A stretch of DNA of 64,000 nt from Silene conica (lineage: Eukaryota; Streptophyta; Magnoliopsida; Caryophyllales; Caryophyllaceae). The DNA is taken from NCBI GenBank assembly GCA_029255685.2, contig CM055317.2, positions 22,080,501-22,144,500 on the forward strand, given 5' to 3'. The notes under the pieces were generated by a model. It made no database searches, had not been told where the DNA came from, and was given only the letters and a program-made list of their open reading frames with translations. Positions within the stretch are counted from its first letter, which is position 1; the number at the start of each line of letters is the position of its first letter. This document shows positions 34,583 through 46,666 of the stretch, one piece after another. The translations under genes were made by a program, and so were the position numbers.

Positions 34583-34604
34583 CCCGGGCAATAGCGCCAA
34601 AATT
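34583..34604 (-). other. Primer-binding-site region of the gypsy element
   Basis: On the minus strand, TTTGGCGCTATTGCCCGGGA follows the LTR end directly. It resembles the TGGCGCCGTTGCCGGGGA-type site of plant Athila/Tat elements and shows that the LTR to its right is the 5' LTR. Confidence 0.7.
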
Positions 34605-36035
34605 TGATAGGCTCGGCCGTACACCTATACAAAAATAATTTCCCTAAATACAAATAAATTTAGCAATAGGGGTCAAACACTGGGATACTCGCTTATGAAT
34701 AGAAATTGTTGTGGAATAATCTCTGTCTTTAGTCGATTTCGATTTTAGTTGGTTGTTTGTTTGCTTGTCACGATAATATTAAAAAGATAGTCTAGAGAAT
34801 TTCGGGTTGCACATGCAAATATAAAAATGTTTAAAAGATTGATTCGGAAACTAGTAAATATTATTCAATTGTTATAGGTTTATTAGAGATACGAAACTTA
34901 CGATGTCGGTATCAACCTTAGGTCGGGTCCTAGAGTCACTCACATTAAAAACTAGGTCGGCCTACTAATCATGTTTGGTCTATTCGATTCCTACTTTCTC
35001 GACAGGTGGATCGAATTACAAGATTTAATCTAAGACTTTGTACATAAACCGAAGCTTAATTATTAAGTACAAAAATGTTAAATAACAATATAAACAATAT
35101 TACTAATAACTTAATTTATCAAATTACATAATTATATTTTGCATGATTTCCATTAATCCCTAGACTAAGGTGGTTTAGTTACTCATACTAAATTGTGAAT
35201 TAACAATAATATAAAAGATGGAAATGATTAAATAAATAAATAAAACCTGATTAAACATTAAACTAGAAATTAACTATGATTGTGAAATAACTAAATAACG
35301 AAAATGACAATAATAAAATACCAAGAAAAGTGAAGTACAAACTAGAGTTATCGTAAAGGAAATCAACTTGGAAATGTAGAATAAAAGTAACTAAAAGATT
35401 ATAATGAAACTAATTATAAGAAATGTAAACAATTGAAAATTTGAGAGATATTTGTAAACTAAGCTAAAACAAAATAAAATGCTGAAAAAGACTGGATTAA
35501 GATGATATGTGATGATCTACAAGCTCTAACAACACCCCATATTTATAGTAAAATAGGATAGAAACGGAAATAATTAACAGGGGTCCAACCCCAATCGGGG
35601 ACGCAACATTTCCGGAATTCTTCTTTAATTCCTCTAATCAGTGCTTGAGGAATCCTAAATGACATCTTAATGCTCCTTAATTCTCTGGTCTTAAGACCCT
35701 TGTGATCAACCCTAAAGTATCCAATTTGAGATATTTTGTGTTGAATTATGGACTTTGCATTTTGGGCTTGATTTTGTGATTTGTTTGCATTTCAAGATTT
35801 CCTTTTTCTTCATGCTTGGGCTCAATGAATTTTTCCACCATCTTCTTAGCTCAACTTTTTAGCCATTTTGCAAATTAGTAGGAAAAAGCCTCGAAAGCTT
35901 ACATTCCTACAAAATGGAACAAATACTTGCAAAACAAATAAAAAGTAATATTAGCTCATAAAATCACTAATTAAAGTGTAAAATGAAATGTAGAATAATA
36001 AGCTAATATAAAGGTTAATAGTATATAAAATAAAC

Positions 36036-39000
36036 TGTAACATCCCGCATTTTCGTAAATAATATTTTAAAGGTTTTAATTTATTTTACGGAATAAAAAT
36101 AATATGTTAATATAAATTGTTAAGTTATTTTTAAATCTTCCGTAAGATCCGTCTTAAGAAACCTTAAGTTCTTAGGATGTTAATAACTTGGCATATCTTA
36201 AACCCGACTCAAAACCCGTTCACAACAAGTGACCCGACTCAAAATAAGGAAAGGACTACTTAAACCCCACCAAAAACCCTTATGTCGACATTCATCCTCA
36301 CCAAAACACTTTCACTGCTTTCTCTTTTCCTCCATTTCTCCTTTTATTTCAAGCTTAAAATCGACATTTCAAGGCCTTCCCGAACTCGAATCGCGGTAAG
36401 TATTACATTTTCGGAATCCTTGCGAGATTTCTAAGCTTTCTATCTTTTTCAATTTCAATTTCGTTGAACTCGAAAAAGACGCTGTTTTGGGTAAATTCCG
36501 TTTTAAGCTTATAAAACCCGTTTCTTTTGTTGTAGGGGTTGATTTAGAGGATCCTAAAGTTGATAGCTTCATCATTGAAGAAGATTTGGAGCATAAGCGC
36601 TTTTGAGGTGACGATTATGAGAAACTCGGCCTTTTTGTTAAAATAGCATTCTTTGTGTTGTGTTCTTGCTTAAAGTTTCTGATTTTTGTATTGTTGATGA
36701 GGTTTGAGTTTAGGTTTATGTTAGTAATGTGTTTTATATGTTCATCACATGGTTTGATTGAAGTTTTAGATGTTCATATGCTAGTATTGTTCATTTTTCA
36801 GATTTTGAGTTCTTAAGACGAATACGATGTTTGATTCTAATTCGTGTTTTATTTGTTCAAAATCGTGTTTGTGACATACTTGAGATTGTTATGGGTTTAT
36901 ATGTGTTGATAGTATAGGTTTGATGCTAGAAATCATGGCTTAGAAGTGTTTGTCGAAAGATTGATTGAATTGGCGAATTGCAGGAAACTTACGAAACCAA
37001 CCTGGCCCGTGCTTGGGCGCACGCTGCGCCTCAAATTGCGCAGGCTGCGCAGCCTAGGCACAGCTGCGCACCCCCTTGCGCAGGCTGCGTAAAAACCGCT
37101 GTAACTTTCTTCTTGTTTATCGGTTTGTCGAGCTGTTTTGGGGGCTTGTTTCCCAATTGTTTTTAGGATGTTTTAAGTGATGTTTGGTGGTATATATACT
37201 TGGTATTAAATGTATATTGGAGATAGGAAAGTCATCATAAGAAGCGTGGTTATCCGTCTCGAGTCGATTAGCTCATAAGGAGTTGATTACGGAAATTGTG
37301 CATGGAGATAGTTAACTTTTAGGGATTTTCTTGTGAAGAGTCTAAGAATATTTTAATCATGTTGTGAGGCTCATATAGTTGGTTTGAGATGTATATTTAT
37401 TTAATATGAGACTCTCCGCCTGTGGCCAACCGGCTAGGAGCCCCAATTAGCTATGTTTGCTTCATAACTTTTGATTCACAAGTCGGATTTCGTTGATTCT
37501 TTTTCCGTATGTTTCGTATGTGTGTTTGAGGTCCCCGGAGGATGGGCGACACTATAATGAGTTCGGGAATGGAGAGAGGATAGAGACCCCCTGGTCGGGT
37601 AACCGAAAGGGAAACCGGCTCTTCCCTCAACTTAGTTCCCGGGATCAATTAAGTGTTGTTTAGTGATCTAGAAGATTAGAGCTATTGATCCGGTTGTGGT
37701 TTATATCGGATTATGTTTGAGCTAGGACAGTTAGAGTCCTATATTTGTTTGCGGTTGTATTGATGCGTATTAAGGTATGCCTTAAGCTGGCCTCTGAGCT
37801 TAATACGTGAGCTAGTTGTCGCGTGATGGGATATGTGTTAAGTTCACCTCTGTACCCATTACGTGTTTTGTTGTGGCGTATCGGGATATGTGTTAAGTTC
37901 ACCTCTGGACCCGGTACGTGATTGGTTGTTGCATATTGGGATATGTGTTAAGTTTACCTCTGGACCCATTGCTTGTGTATGTAGGTGTGGTATCCTGAGT
38001 CTTAGCCTTGGTGTTGTATCCAAGGGTACTCATGTGTTGTATCATGAGTCTTGGCGCGGTGTTGTATCCGTGTGTCCTTAGGATCGTAGCTAGCCTTGGT
38101 GTTGTATCCAAGGGTACTCATGTGTTGTATCATGAGTCTTGGCGCGGTGTTGTATCCGTGTGTCCTTAGGATCGTAGCTAGCCTTGGTGTTGTATCCAAG
38201 GGTACTCCTGTGTTGTATCATGAGTCTTGGCGCGGTGTTGTATCCGAGTAGAGCAGTCGTGCAACGGGGTAGCTAGGGTGTTGATGCCTTGCCCGGAGTA
38301 CAGTTGTTGATGCTAGTCTATGCCTTAAGTTGGCCTCTGAGTCTAGTGTCTTATTGCTTAGCAGGTTTATGCCTTAAGTTGGCCTCTGAGTCCTTGTTTG
38401 AGATTGTGAATTTGGTATTTAGGTTATGCGTTAAGATGTCGCCTCTGAACCTTTATACTTGCTGAATATTTAGTATCTAGGTTATGTCTTAAGTTGATCT
38501 CTGAACCTTTATATTTGCTGATTTGCATCTGCTTGCCTAGTTAGGGTTCAGTGTCAGATGTAGTTGTTGATATTGATGAATATAGAGTATTGATTATAGA
38601 ATTGTTCATCCAAGGCATTGGATGACTCTTTGGCTAGTTTCGTAAATGGTTTGGACTGAAAGACCCCCCGGCCGGGCAACCGGAAGGGAAACCGGCTCTC
38701 CTTCCAAATAGTTTCCGAAGTTGGTTGAGAGCCTTGCATAGTAATTGCATGATGGTATGAGATTGAGATAATGAGATTTGTATGCTTCACATGTTTTATA
38801 TATGTTGGAGTATATTGTATGTTTATGTGTTGCGTGTCGTTACAAAAGGTGGCTAGGAGAACTCTAGTCATTCCCCACTGATTGTGGCGTACATGTTTAC
38901 ATGTATGTAGGTACCTGACAGGTGGTTGGCAGAGGGTTGCATGGAGCTAGCGAGCGATGATTCTATTCATCGATTAACTTACACGTTTACATTAGCTATA

Positions 39001-39185
39001 CTTTAGTTTACATTTCCGTTTTTGAGTGCCTGTAGGGATGTGCCATCCCAGGCTGTTTGTATATATATTTTACTTTCAGTTTCAGTTTTAATTCACCTCG
39101 TTTATATGCATGTTAAAGTTTAAATTCCGCGTAAATTTTGGCATGTTGTATGTTTTATTTTTCCGCTGCGACGAGGGGTTTTACA
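36036..39185 (+). repeat. LARD 5' LTR (3150 bp)
   Basis: Full-length LTR. It holds a TGCGCAGGCTGCGCAGCC palindromic segment (about 37036-37053, with flanking copies), a run of GCCTTAAGTTGGCCTCTGAG-type repeats (37770-38520) and a triplicated 88-bp unit. Confidence 0.92.
38004..38250 (+). repeat. 88-bp tandem triplication in the LARD 5' LTR
   Basis: AGCCTTGGTGTTGTATCC starts at 38004, 38092 and 38180, so the unit is 88 bp and present about 2.8 times, nearly without mismatches. It lies within the part deleted from the 3' LTR. Confidence 0.9.
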
Positions 39186-39187
39186 GT

Positions 39188-39199
39188 TGGTATCAGAGC
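39188..39199 (+). other. LARD primer-binding site
   Basis: TGGTATCAGAGC, complementary to the 3' end of initiator methionine tRNA, lies two bases after the LTR end. Confidence 0.85.
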
Positions 39200-42100
39200 G
39201 TTATCGCTCCCGACGCACTCATGTAACCCCCAACCTTAACTTGACCATATAATTGAATAATGAATGAGAGATGAGGTAGATTTAAGGACTTATATTGTAG
39301 TCTGTTTTATGATTGCTCTTATTAGGCTCTAACGTGTTTGTTGATTGTCATTGACTTCACTTTTATATTTTTCGATCGACGAACCGTGGGCTTATCCATT
39401 TGGCGGTGGAGATCGGAGTTTCTACCGAAGATAGAAGATTCGTGCTATTGTTGGAGAATGTTTCTGAACCTTGAAGATACTCCTCTTTCTTTGTGCATCA
39501 CCTTCTTGATAACTCCGAATGCACATCCTTCTTTTAGAATATTTGTCTATCTCACTTGAACAGATCTTTATATCTTTTCAGCTTAACCTTGTTGCTTGCT
39601 TTCTTAAGGTGCCCTCTAGGTAATCTTCCCTTTTATTGGATTTGGAGGAACTAGTCTTAGGATAATCGTAAGCTGTGTTATGAGAAACATTGTTATTTGA
39701 GGAATAACTTAAGAGGTATCGAGAGACATGTTTTGGTGATCTAAGGGTCTATTTGTCTATCCAATTGGGAGAGTGAAAGTGAGTGATAGGATACTTACTT
39801 GAAGGTTGAGTTGTATACTTAGTATTCGGTGGAACCTAACCTTGAGAACCATGCTTAGATTGTAAAAATTTGTGGATTGAAGAGTACTGTTTAAGGAGTT
39901 AGATACGATGCTTGAGGATATAGAGCGACCTGAGAGAATGGGCTTAAGACGCTAATGATGATGAGTGGATGAGTGATGTGAGTTAGTATCAATTGACTTA
40001 GGTGAGTGATTGAGTTGAGAAAGGTCCGTTGTTGAGGAATGCGAATCAGTGGCTATAATGGTTGAATACTTAAAGAGTTTTTGACTTAAGCTTTGAAGAA
40101 GTGAATCACTACTTAACCCTAGGCTGCTTATTGAATCTTAACGTTTATTTAATGAAAAACTTAAGAGAAACTTGAGGATGCACCGCCAGTTTGTGAATGG
40201 AATAAAGTAATTCATTGAGAGATGAAAGTTCGGAAAAACTTGATGGTTTAAGAATTGTTATCTGGTGGACAGTGAGGTAAGTGAAGTGTATATGACATGT
40301 GGTTTGATGGCCTAAAAGTGTTATTTAATTACCATTGAGTGGCTAGCAGAGATGGGACATCTCAAACTTTTGGGAATAGGTAGTTGTAATAGTGATATTG
40401 TCTAAAAGTTTGGAAGGTTTGGGTATATAAATCGTTCGAGGAATTGTTCGTGAGAACCGACAATTGAATGGCTTGATTTGAGAAGTAAGAAGTGAGAACC
40501 CGGTGAGAATAGTGAGAGACCCGCACCTTGGAAGATTTCCGCGATTGATCCTTTATATCGCCTCTCTCTTTCCTTGCTTCTTCTTCCGATCATGGCTTCA
40601 ATTTTATTGGAGTCCATAGCCTAAAGTTCCTTACCTTGTCATCTCGTTGTTCCTCGAGTTGTTTTCTTGTGACTCTCTCGAAATCTGTATCGTGTTTGCC
40701 CTGAAGTCTGTATCTCACCTCTTCTTCTGTGAGCCTTGATCCTTTTCATTTAGATTAGTGGCGAGATCGACCTGTTCTTGGAGTATAGGTACATGCCTCG
40801 AGGAATGCTTGGTTCTGCGTTGTCAGGATTTGGTTGAGAGAGTTGGTGAGGATAATGTTCGGGCGATGTGGGATAGTGTGCCGTCTTGAGAGTCCATGTT
40901 AGATGGATCGGTGTGTAAGTGATATTTGTAGATTTTGAAGCACCATTTGAGGATTCGAATAGAATACTTGGAGTTATAGATGAATTTAGAGGAACGCATG
41001 CTTAGGATAATGATGTTGTCAAATAGGTGAATGAGGTAAGTTACCGCTACTTAATCTTGGGGAGTCTCTTGAATGCAGAAAATACCACATATTTGAGGAA
41101 CGAGAGTTATTGGTAACGGTGTGAGAATGTTGAGACATTTACGATTTGACTTATGGAGTTGACTGAGTGTTTGACCGTAGGTTACTTATTGAACCTCAGC
41201 GTTTACCTATTGAGATACTTAAGGAAATTGTAAGATGCCCCACTGTTAGGTGGATTGTTTTTGATAGCTGTGGAATAATGGAAGCCTGTTGGCTTAATAA
41301 TGCTTCATGAGTGGTTGACAGGTAACCATTGATGTCTGAGGTAATCATAGAGTATAAATTTGTAACTTATAAGTGTTCATGAATATCATTCGGGGAGTTC
41401 GGAATGTGAATAACTAAACCTTATGGAAACTGTAGGAGTGAAAGTTGTTACTTCCTTGGAACTTTTCTTTGGGATGTATATTGTTGGTAAGTGGTTAGAA
41501 ACCAGAGGATTTAAGAGTTGTTACCTTAGTAATGTCTTGATTTGAATGTTCATTGTAGTAATAAAATTGGGAATTTAGGATGTCGAACCTGTGGAATGGG
41601 TTTGCTAGGATCGAACCGTTAAAATTTAAGGTTATAGGATGATGAATACCATATCTTGGGTTTTGAGGTTCGTTGTTATGGTAATAAAATTCCGGTTCAG
41701 AGTTTTGGAAGACTTCTTGTTGAGGAATACCTTGTTATGTGGATGAGATAATGGTAAGAGGGATCGTGAAACCATTGAGAGTCTAGAGATCACTTGAATT
41801 GTCCTTCTTGGGATATATTGGGAATCGTTGTAACGATGCTTTGATTATGGATTGAGTGATGAGTGACCCTATGTTTGGCAGGAGTATCACCTTCCTTGAC
41901 CTTTAACCTGGTTGTCTCGTCCCTTCGATCCTCCCTTGCATGTTCTGTCAGCTGTGAAACTAGAAACTTATGATCCTTCGTGTCAAAAGTAACCTCTATG
42001 ATCGTTTCTGCGCTCCCAGTAACCGTCTTTGAAATTTGTTCTCTATTGTTCACCTAAAAAGTCTGCTGTTTTTGGAAAATCTTAATTGTTTTGAGAATTT

Positions 42101-42558
42101 GAAACCGCTCCCTCTTTTGTTGAAGGTAACCTTTTGTCGTTGTTGCAATTTGACTCTTTCGTGAATTCGAAAATAAAGGTTGATTTTGAAGAAAACTTGA
42201 TTTTAAAGAGCAGAACGTTTTACAACTTTGATGGATTTCAGCGTTGATTGCCACTGGAACGTGTTATTGGAGACGTCTGATAACCTGTGCGGTGTTTATC
42301 AACACCGAATCGATCTAAATTTCGAACTTTTACTGATTTAATTTTGGGACTTGTCTCAGATTTGGAATGTCGGACTCTTGAATACGTAACGAGAATTCCA
42401 ATGTCCATTGACAAGACTTGTGCCTTGAAATCTTTTTCTTCAGGAAACCTTTTCGAAAGATAAGCTTTTGGGTTACCATAACCCGGGTACTACGTTTCGA
42501 TAACTAGAGTTGTTTTCGTACATATTTCTGTGTTCAAGTTTCGAGGACGAAACTTTTT
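39200..42558 (+). other. LARD internal region, non-coding
   Basis: No long open frame or gag-pol motif. Two stretches about 1.06 kb apart are diverged copies: one at about 40105-40190 (TTATTGAATCTTAACGTTTA) and one at about 41170-41255 (TTATTGAACCTCAGCGTTTA). The inner domain therefore seems to contain an old duplication. The 3' end near 42535-42556 is the conserved CGAGGACGAAAC stretch. Confidence 0.75.
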
Positions 42559-42573
42559 GAAAGTTGGGGTGAT
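42559..42573 (+). other. LARD polypurine tract
   Basis: GAAAGTTGGGGTGAT lies directly before the 3' LTR, in the position of the plus-strand primer. Confidence 0.8.
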
Positions 42574-44482
42574 TGTAACATCCCGCATTTTCGTAAATAA
42601 TATTTTAAAGGTTTTAATTTATTTTACGGAATAAAAATAATATGTTAATATAAATTGTTAAGTTATTTTTAAATCTTCCGTAAGATCCGTCTTAAGAAAC
42701 CTTAAGTTCTTAGGATGTTAATAACTTGGCATATCTTAAACCCGACTCAAAACCCGTTCACAACAAGTGACCCGACTCAAAATAAGGAAAGGACTACTTA
42801 AACCCCACCAAAAACCCTTATGTCGACATTCTTCATCCTCCCCAAAACACTTTCACTGCTTTCTCTTTTCCTCCATTTCTCCTTTTATTTCAAGCTTAAA
42901 ATCGACATTTCAAGGCCTTCCCGAACTCGAATCGCGGTAAGTCTTATATTTTCGGAATCCTTGCGAGATTTATAAGCTTTCTATCTCTTTCAATTTCAAT
43001 TTCGTTGAACTCGAAAAAGACGCTGTTTTGGGTAAATTCCGTTTTAAGCTTATAAAACCCGTTTCTTTTGTTGTAGGGGTTGATTTAGAGGATCCTAAAG
43101 TTGATAGCTTCATCATTGAAGAAGATTTTGGAGCATAAGCGCTTTTGAGGTGACGATTATGAGAAAATCGGCCTTTTTGTTAAAATAGCATTCTTTGTGT
43201 TGTGTTCTTGCTTAAAGTTTCTGATTTTTGTATTGTTGATGAGGTTTGAGTTTAGATTTATGTTAGGAATGTGTTTTATATGTTCATCACATGGTTTGAT
43301 TGAAGTTTTAGATGTTCATATGCTAGTATTGTTCATTTTTCAGATTTTGAGTTCTTAAGACGAATACGATGTTTGATTCTAATTCATGTTTTATTTGTTC
43401 AAAATCGTGTTTGTGACATACTTGGGATTGTTATGGGTTTATATGTGTTGATAGTTTAGGTTTGATGCTAAAAATCATGGCTTAGAAGTGTTTGTCGAAA
43501 GATTGATTGAATTGGCGAATTGTAGGAAACTTACGAAACCAACCTGGCCCGTGCTTGGGCGCAGGCTGCGCCTCAAATTGCGCAGGCTACGCAGCCCAGG
43601 CGCAGCTGCGCACCCCCTTGCGCAGGCTATGCCTTAAGTTGGCCTCTGAGTCTAGTGTCTTGTTGCTTAGCAGGTCTATGCCTTAAGTTGACCTCTGAGT
43701 CCTTGCTTGAGATTGTGAATTTGGTATTTAGGTTATGCGTTAAGATGTCGCCTCTGAACCTTTATACTTGCTGAATAGTTAGTATCTAGGTTATGTCTTA
43801 AGTTGACCTCTGAACCTTTATACTTGCTGATTTGCATCTGCTTGCCTAGTTAGGGTTCAGTGTCAGATGTAGTTGTTGATATTGATGAATATAGAGTATT
43901 GATTATAGAATTGTTCATCCAAGGCATTGGATGACTCTTTGGCTAGTTTCGTAAATGGTTTGGACTGAAAGACCCCCCGGCCGGGCAACCGGCTCTCCTT
44001 CCAAATAGTTTCCGAAGTTGGTTGAGAGCCTTGCATAGTAATTGCATGATGGTATGAGATTGAGATAATGAGATTTGTATGCTTCACATGTTTTATATAT
44101 GTTGGAGTATATTGTATGTTTATGTGTTGCGTGTCGTTACAAAAGGTGGCTAGGAGAACTCTAGTCACTCCCCACTGATTGTGGCGTACATGTTTACATG
44201 TATGTAGGTACCTGACAGGTGGTTGGCAGAGGGTTGCATGGAGCTAGCGAGCGATGATCCTATTCATCGATTGACTTACACGTTTACATTAGCTATACTT
44301 TAGTTTACATTTCCGTTTTTGAGTGCCTGTAGGGATGTGCCATCCCAGGCTGTTTGTATATATATTTCACTTTCAGTTTCAGTTTTAATTCACCTCGTTT
44401 TTATGCATGTTAAAGTTTAAATTCCGCGTAAATTTTGGCATGTTGTATGTTTTATTTTTCCGCTGCGACGAGGGGTTTTACA
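42574..44482 (+). repeat. LARD 3' LTR (1909 bp, internal deletion)
   Basis: Collinear with the 5' LTR except for loss of the segment equivalent to 37087-38319 (about 1.23 kb). It also lacks about 12 bp near 43989. The junction, GCGCAGGCTATGCC, joins GCAGGCT to ATGCCTTAAG; CT precedes both breakpoints in the 5' LTR. The deletion removes the 88-bp triplication. Confidence 0.9.
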
Positions 44483-44699
44483 TAAACAGTTATCAACCGT
44501 GCACTAACGCTCTGAACCTAGCCCTGATTGAGCCTGATTATTGTGTGGTTGAGAATAGGCTATCTTAGCTTTTTATCCAAGCCAAGGCCCTTGATCTGGT
44601 CATGGAAGGGTCTAGACTAGGGTGAATATGCTGAGCGCCTACTCGAATCATCTCACAACATTATTTTCTCACAACATCATTCTCTCCCATCAAACATTA

Positions 44700-44915
44700 C
44701 CTTTTAATCTAATTGGAGTTTGGCTTTCTTACGGACCTCTCAAAGTCACTTTTTTATGTTGACAATCTATACTAGCTTTGTACTTACCTAGCCAATCAAT
44801 ACCTACTATAAACTCAAACCCATCCAAAAATATTGTAACAATCATTGACACCCCTTTATGCAAATTCCCACAAGACACAGACTCTCTTGTTCGTATAAAA
44901 AATTCATCTCGGTTA
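44700..44915 (-). pseudogene. Chromovirus protease remnant
   Basis: The minus-strand translation gives VTIFLDGFEFIVGIDWLGKY, then KASIDCQHKKVTLRGP. This matches the C-terminal half of the chromovirus retropepsin (GFDVILGMDWL followed by IDC and VTL). The active-site DSGA part is not present. Flanking sequence 44496-44699 is non-coding. This remnant is what the gypsy element's right end inserted beside. Confidence 0.65.
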
Positions 44916-44925
44916 CCTTATAGGC

Positions 44926-46385
44926 TATCTCACACCTATGTAAAGATAATTTCCTAGCACTTATGAATGTAGTTTAAATGGGTCGAATCCACAGAGAAAA
45001 ACGATATTGCATGAAAATGGTTAGCTTTGAGCAGATTTCTATTCTGGTTGGTTTATATTTTTATTGATTAGATTAGATGGTAAAAAATATAAAAAAAAAT
45101 ATGTGAAATATATAATTAAAAGGAATCTAGGGGTTCGGGTAACACATGCATAAAAAAACAATTATAGATATTAAGATAAATGATGTAATAGAATTGCTAG
45201 ATGTTTAGTCTTAAAGGCAACCATCTCTCGACCTCATTGTCAACCATAAACCGGGTTCTAACCGCCTCTCGACTTTTGCTATATCGCCCTACTAACACAT
45301 GTTTAGCCTAATTAATATCCGTGCCTCTCAACTTATAGAATGAATTAACAAGTTTAATCTAAATTTATGATCAATAAACAAAGACTAACAAACATAACAA
45401 ACATGTGATAGAAACATATAAACAATTACTAAAACATATATATAAACATTGTAAATTATAAACTAATTCGTGTCTCCCCTTTCCCTAGACAAATGCAACT
45501 ACTCACTCATACTAGTGAAAGAAAATGCAATGTTTGAATAAAAAGACATGAGTAAAACTATACCTAAATAATAGAAATGAATAACAAAATATGAAACTAA
45601 ATCTAAGAACAACAAAATGCTAAATAACATAAACGAAATAAGAATTACCGTACGGAAATGAACCTTGAAATGTAGAACGCAAATGAAGAACAAAACCTTG
45701 AATAGAACTTGTAACTAAAGGACTATATTGAAATTGTACTTGTGAATGTAAAGACAATTACAAAGTAGAACTAATGAAAGGAAAATGAACTAATGTAAAA
45801 GATAAACTAAAGTATGTAAAGAATAGTATTAGGTAGAAAAAAAGGTACTAAGAGGTGATCGAAGAGGATATCTATGATGTTTTAAAAGGTCGGGATAAGC
45901 CCTCCTTTTAAACCAGTTAAGAGGTGAAACGTAAGAAGTAAAAAGAATCCAAGGTGAGGCAACCCCGTTCGGCGACACCCAACCCCGATCGGGGTCATAG
46001 GTTTGTGAATTTATTTCTTTAAATTCCCGAGTTAATCCTCGGGGAATCCAAAGATTTTGTTCAATGGGGCCTTAATTCACCCGGTAAATGCTTTAACAAT
46101 TCTTCTTAAAGAATCATTGGGGGGATCCAATGTAAACTTGCAAACCAAGTTTCTTTCATTTCAATTGTTTACACTCTGACTTGATTTGCATGGTTGACTT
46201 CAAAATTGATTATACTTTGTCATGCATATGCAACCTTGTATTTCTTTCATCAAATGAGTAATTCCTCATTATTTAGTTGCATGTTTGATAATTCCAGCTT
46301 CCACTTAGCTTGTTGTTCTCGATATATACATATTTAACGGAAAAATAGCTAATAAAGCTATATTTCCTACAAAATACACTTAACA
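44926..46385 (-). mobile_element. Second LTR related to the gypsy LTR, solo or truncated
   Basis: TATAGGCTATCTCACACCTA, then AAAGATAATTTCC at 44931 parallels TGATAGGCTCGGCCGTACACC, then AAATAATTTCC at 34605. Both continue with the same order of landmarks: a block of introduced (GGTCAAAC/GGTCGAATCC) sequence, AT-rich DNA, CCCCGATCGGGG motifs (45963-45974 degenerate, 45983-45994 perfect) and TTCCTACAAAAT near the right end. The ends are decayed and no target duplication was found. It cuts into the chromovirus remnant. Confidence 0.6.
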
Positions 46386-46666
46386 AGGGATGGTCAAGGA
46401 CACAAGCAGTCTCAAAATATCCCCATCCTCTATCCTCTTTTTATATAAGGATATAAGGATATCACAAAGGAAGTGTATTAGTTTTGCGTCTTTTTTATTG
46501 TTATTGTACTCGATGTATTGTATTGTTGCCTTTTTTTAGATTTTTAAGAAAATTAATATTTTTTCGATGAAAAGTTACAAAATAGTACTCCCCCCTATTC
46601 TGGGTTTTCTTTCCCTTTGGAGGGGCACAATACTTAAGGAATAATGTATCTATCTATATATAAGTA
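46386..46666. other. Intergenic sequence left of the Helitron nest
   Basis: No gene. TACTCCCCCCTATTCTGGG at about 46586 resembles one arm of a Stowaway-type MITE without a clear partner. Confidence 0.5.

Larger units (their letters stand above)
36036..44482 (+). mobile_element. LARD (large retrotransposon derivative), chromovirus-type termini
   Basis: Complete 8447-bp element: LTR 36036-39185, internal region 39186-42573, LTR 42574-44482, flanked by TAAAC at 36031-36035 and 44483-44487. The LTRs start TGTAACATCCCGC and end GAGGGGTTTTACA. A TGGTATCAGAGC primer-binding site and a purine-rich tract are in place, preceded by CGAGGACGAAACTTTTTGA, the usual 3' end of Tekay/Del-type chromoviruses. 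The internal region encodes no gag, protease or polymerase, so it depends on proteins from another element. The two LTRs differ at only a few scattered bases apart from one large deletion, suggesting a fairly recent insertion. Confidence 0.92.
27851..44495 (-). mobile_element. Non-autonomous Ty3/gypsy element (gag-protease only) with nested insertions
   Basis: On the minus strand the order from the right is LTR (34605-44495, interrupted), primer-binding-site region (about 34583-34604), gag, protease (to about 28771), the phrase GCGCTTCTTGGGAGACAACC (about 28528-28547), then non-coding sequence. That phrase follows the polyprotein in Athila/Tat-type elements. No reverse transcriptase, RNase H or integrase is present between the protease and this phrase. 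No left LTR is recognisable, so the 3' end is truncated around 27.85 kb. Nested inside are a solo LTR (30740-34064) and a LARD (36036-44482). Confidence 0.75.
34605..44495 (-). mobile_element. 5' LTR of the gypsy element, interrupted by a LARD
   Basis: The left end is TGATAGGCTCGG (34605) and the right end GTTATCA (44495), giving TGATA/TATCA inverted ends. Without the LARD and one copy of its TAAAC duplication it is about 1.44 kb. A CCCCAATCGGGG motif is at 35589-35600. The bases after the right end are ACCGT, the candidate target duplication of the whole element, but no partner is seen on the left. Confidence 0.75.

Noticed and set aside
37711-38199. Repetitive open frames with DTTPRLATILRTHGYN-like units
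   Set aside because: They are by-products of the 88-bp tandem units in the LARD LTR on the antisense strand; the 3' LTR lacks the region altogether.
39188-39199. TGGTATCAGAGC as part of a tRNA gene
   Set aside because: It is only 12 bp, placed just after an LTR end; it is a retroelement primer-binding site. No cloverleaf can be built around it or around 62652.
38554-44168. Pair of near-identical ~100-codon minus-strand frames at 38554-38871 and 43863-44168
   Set aside because: They are antisense frames at equivalent places in the two LARD LTRs; identity comes from LTR duplication, and one has a small in-frame deletion. No protein family signature.
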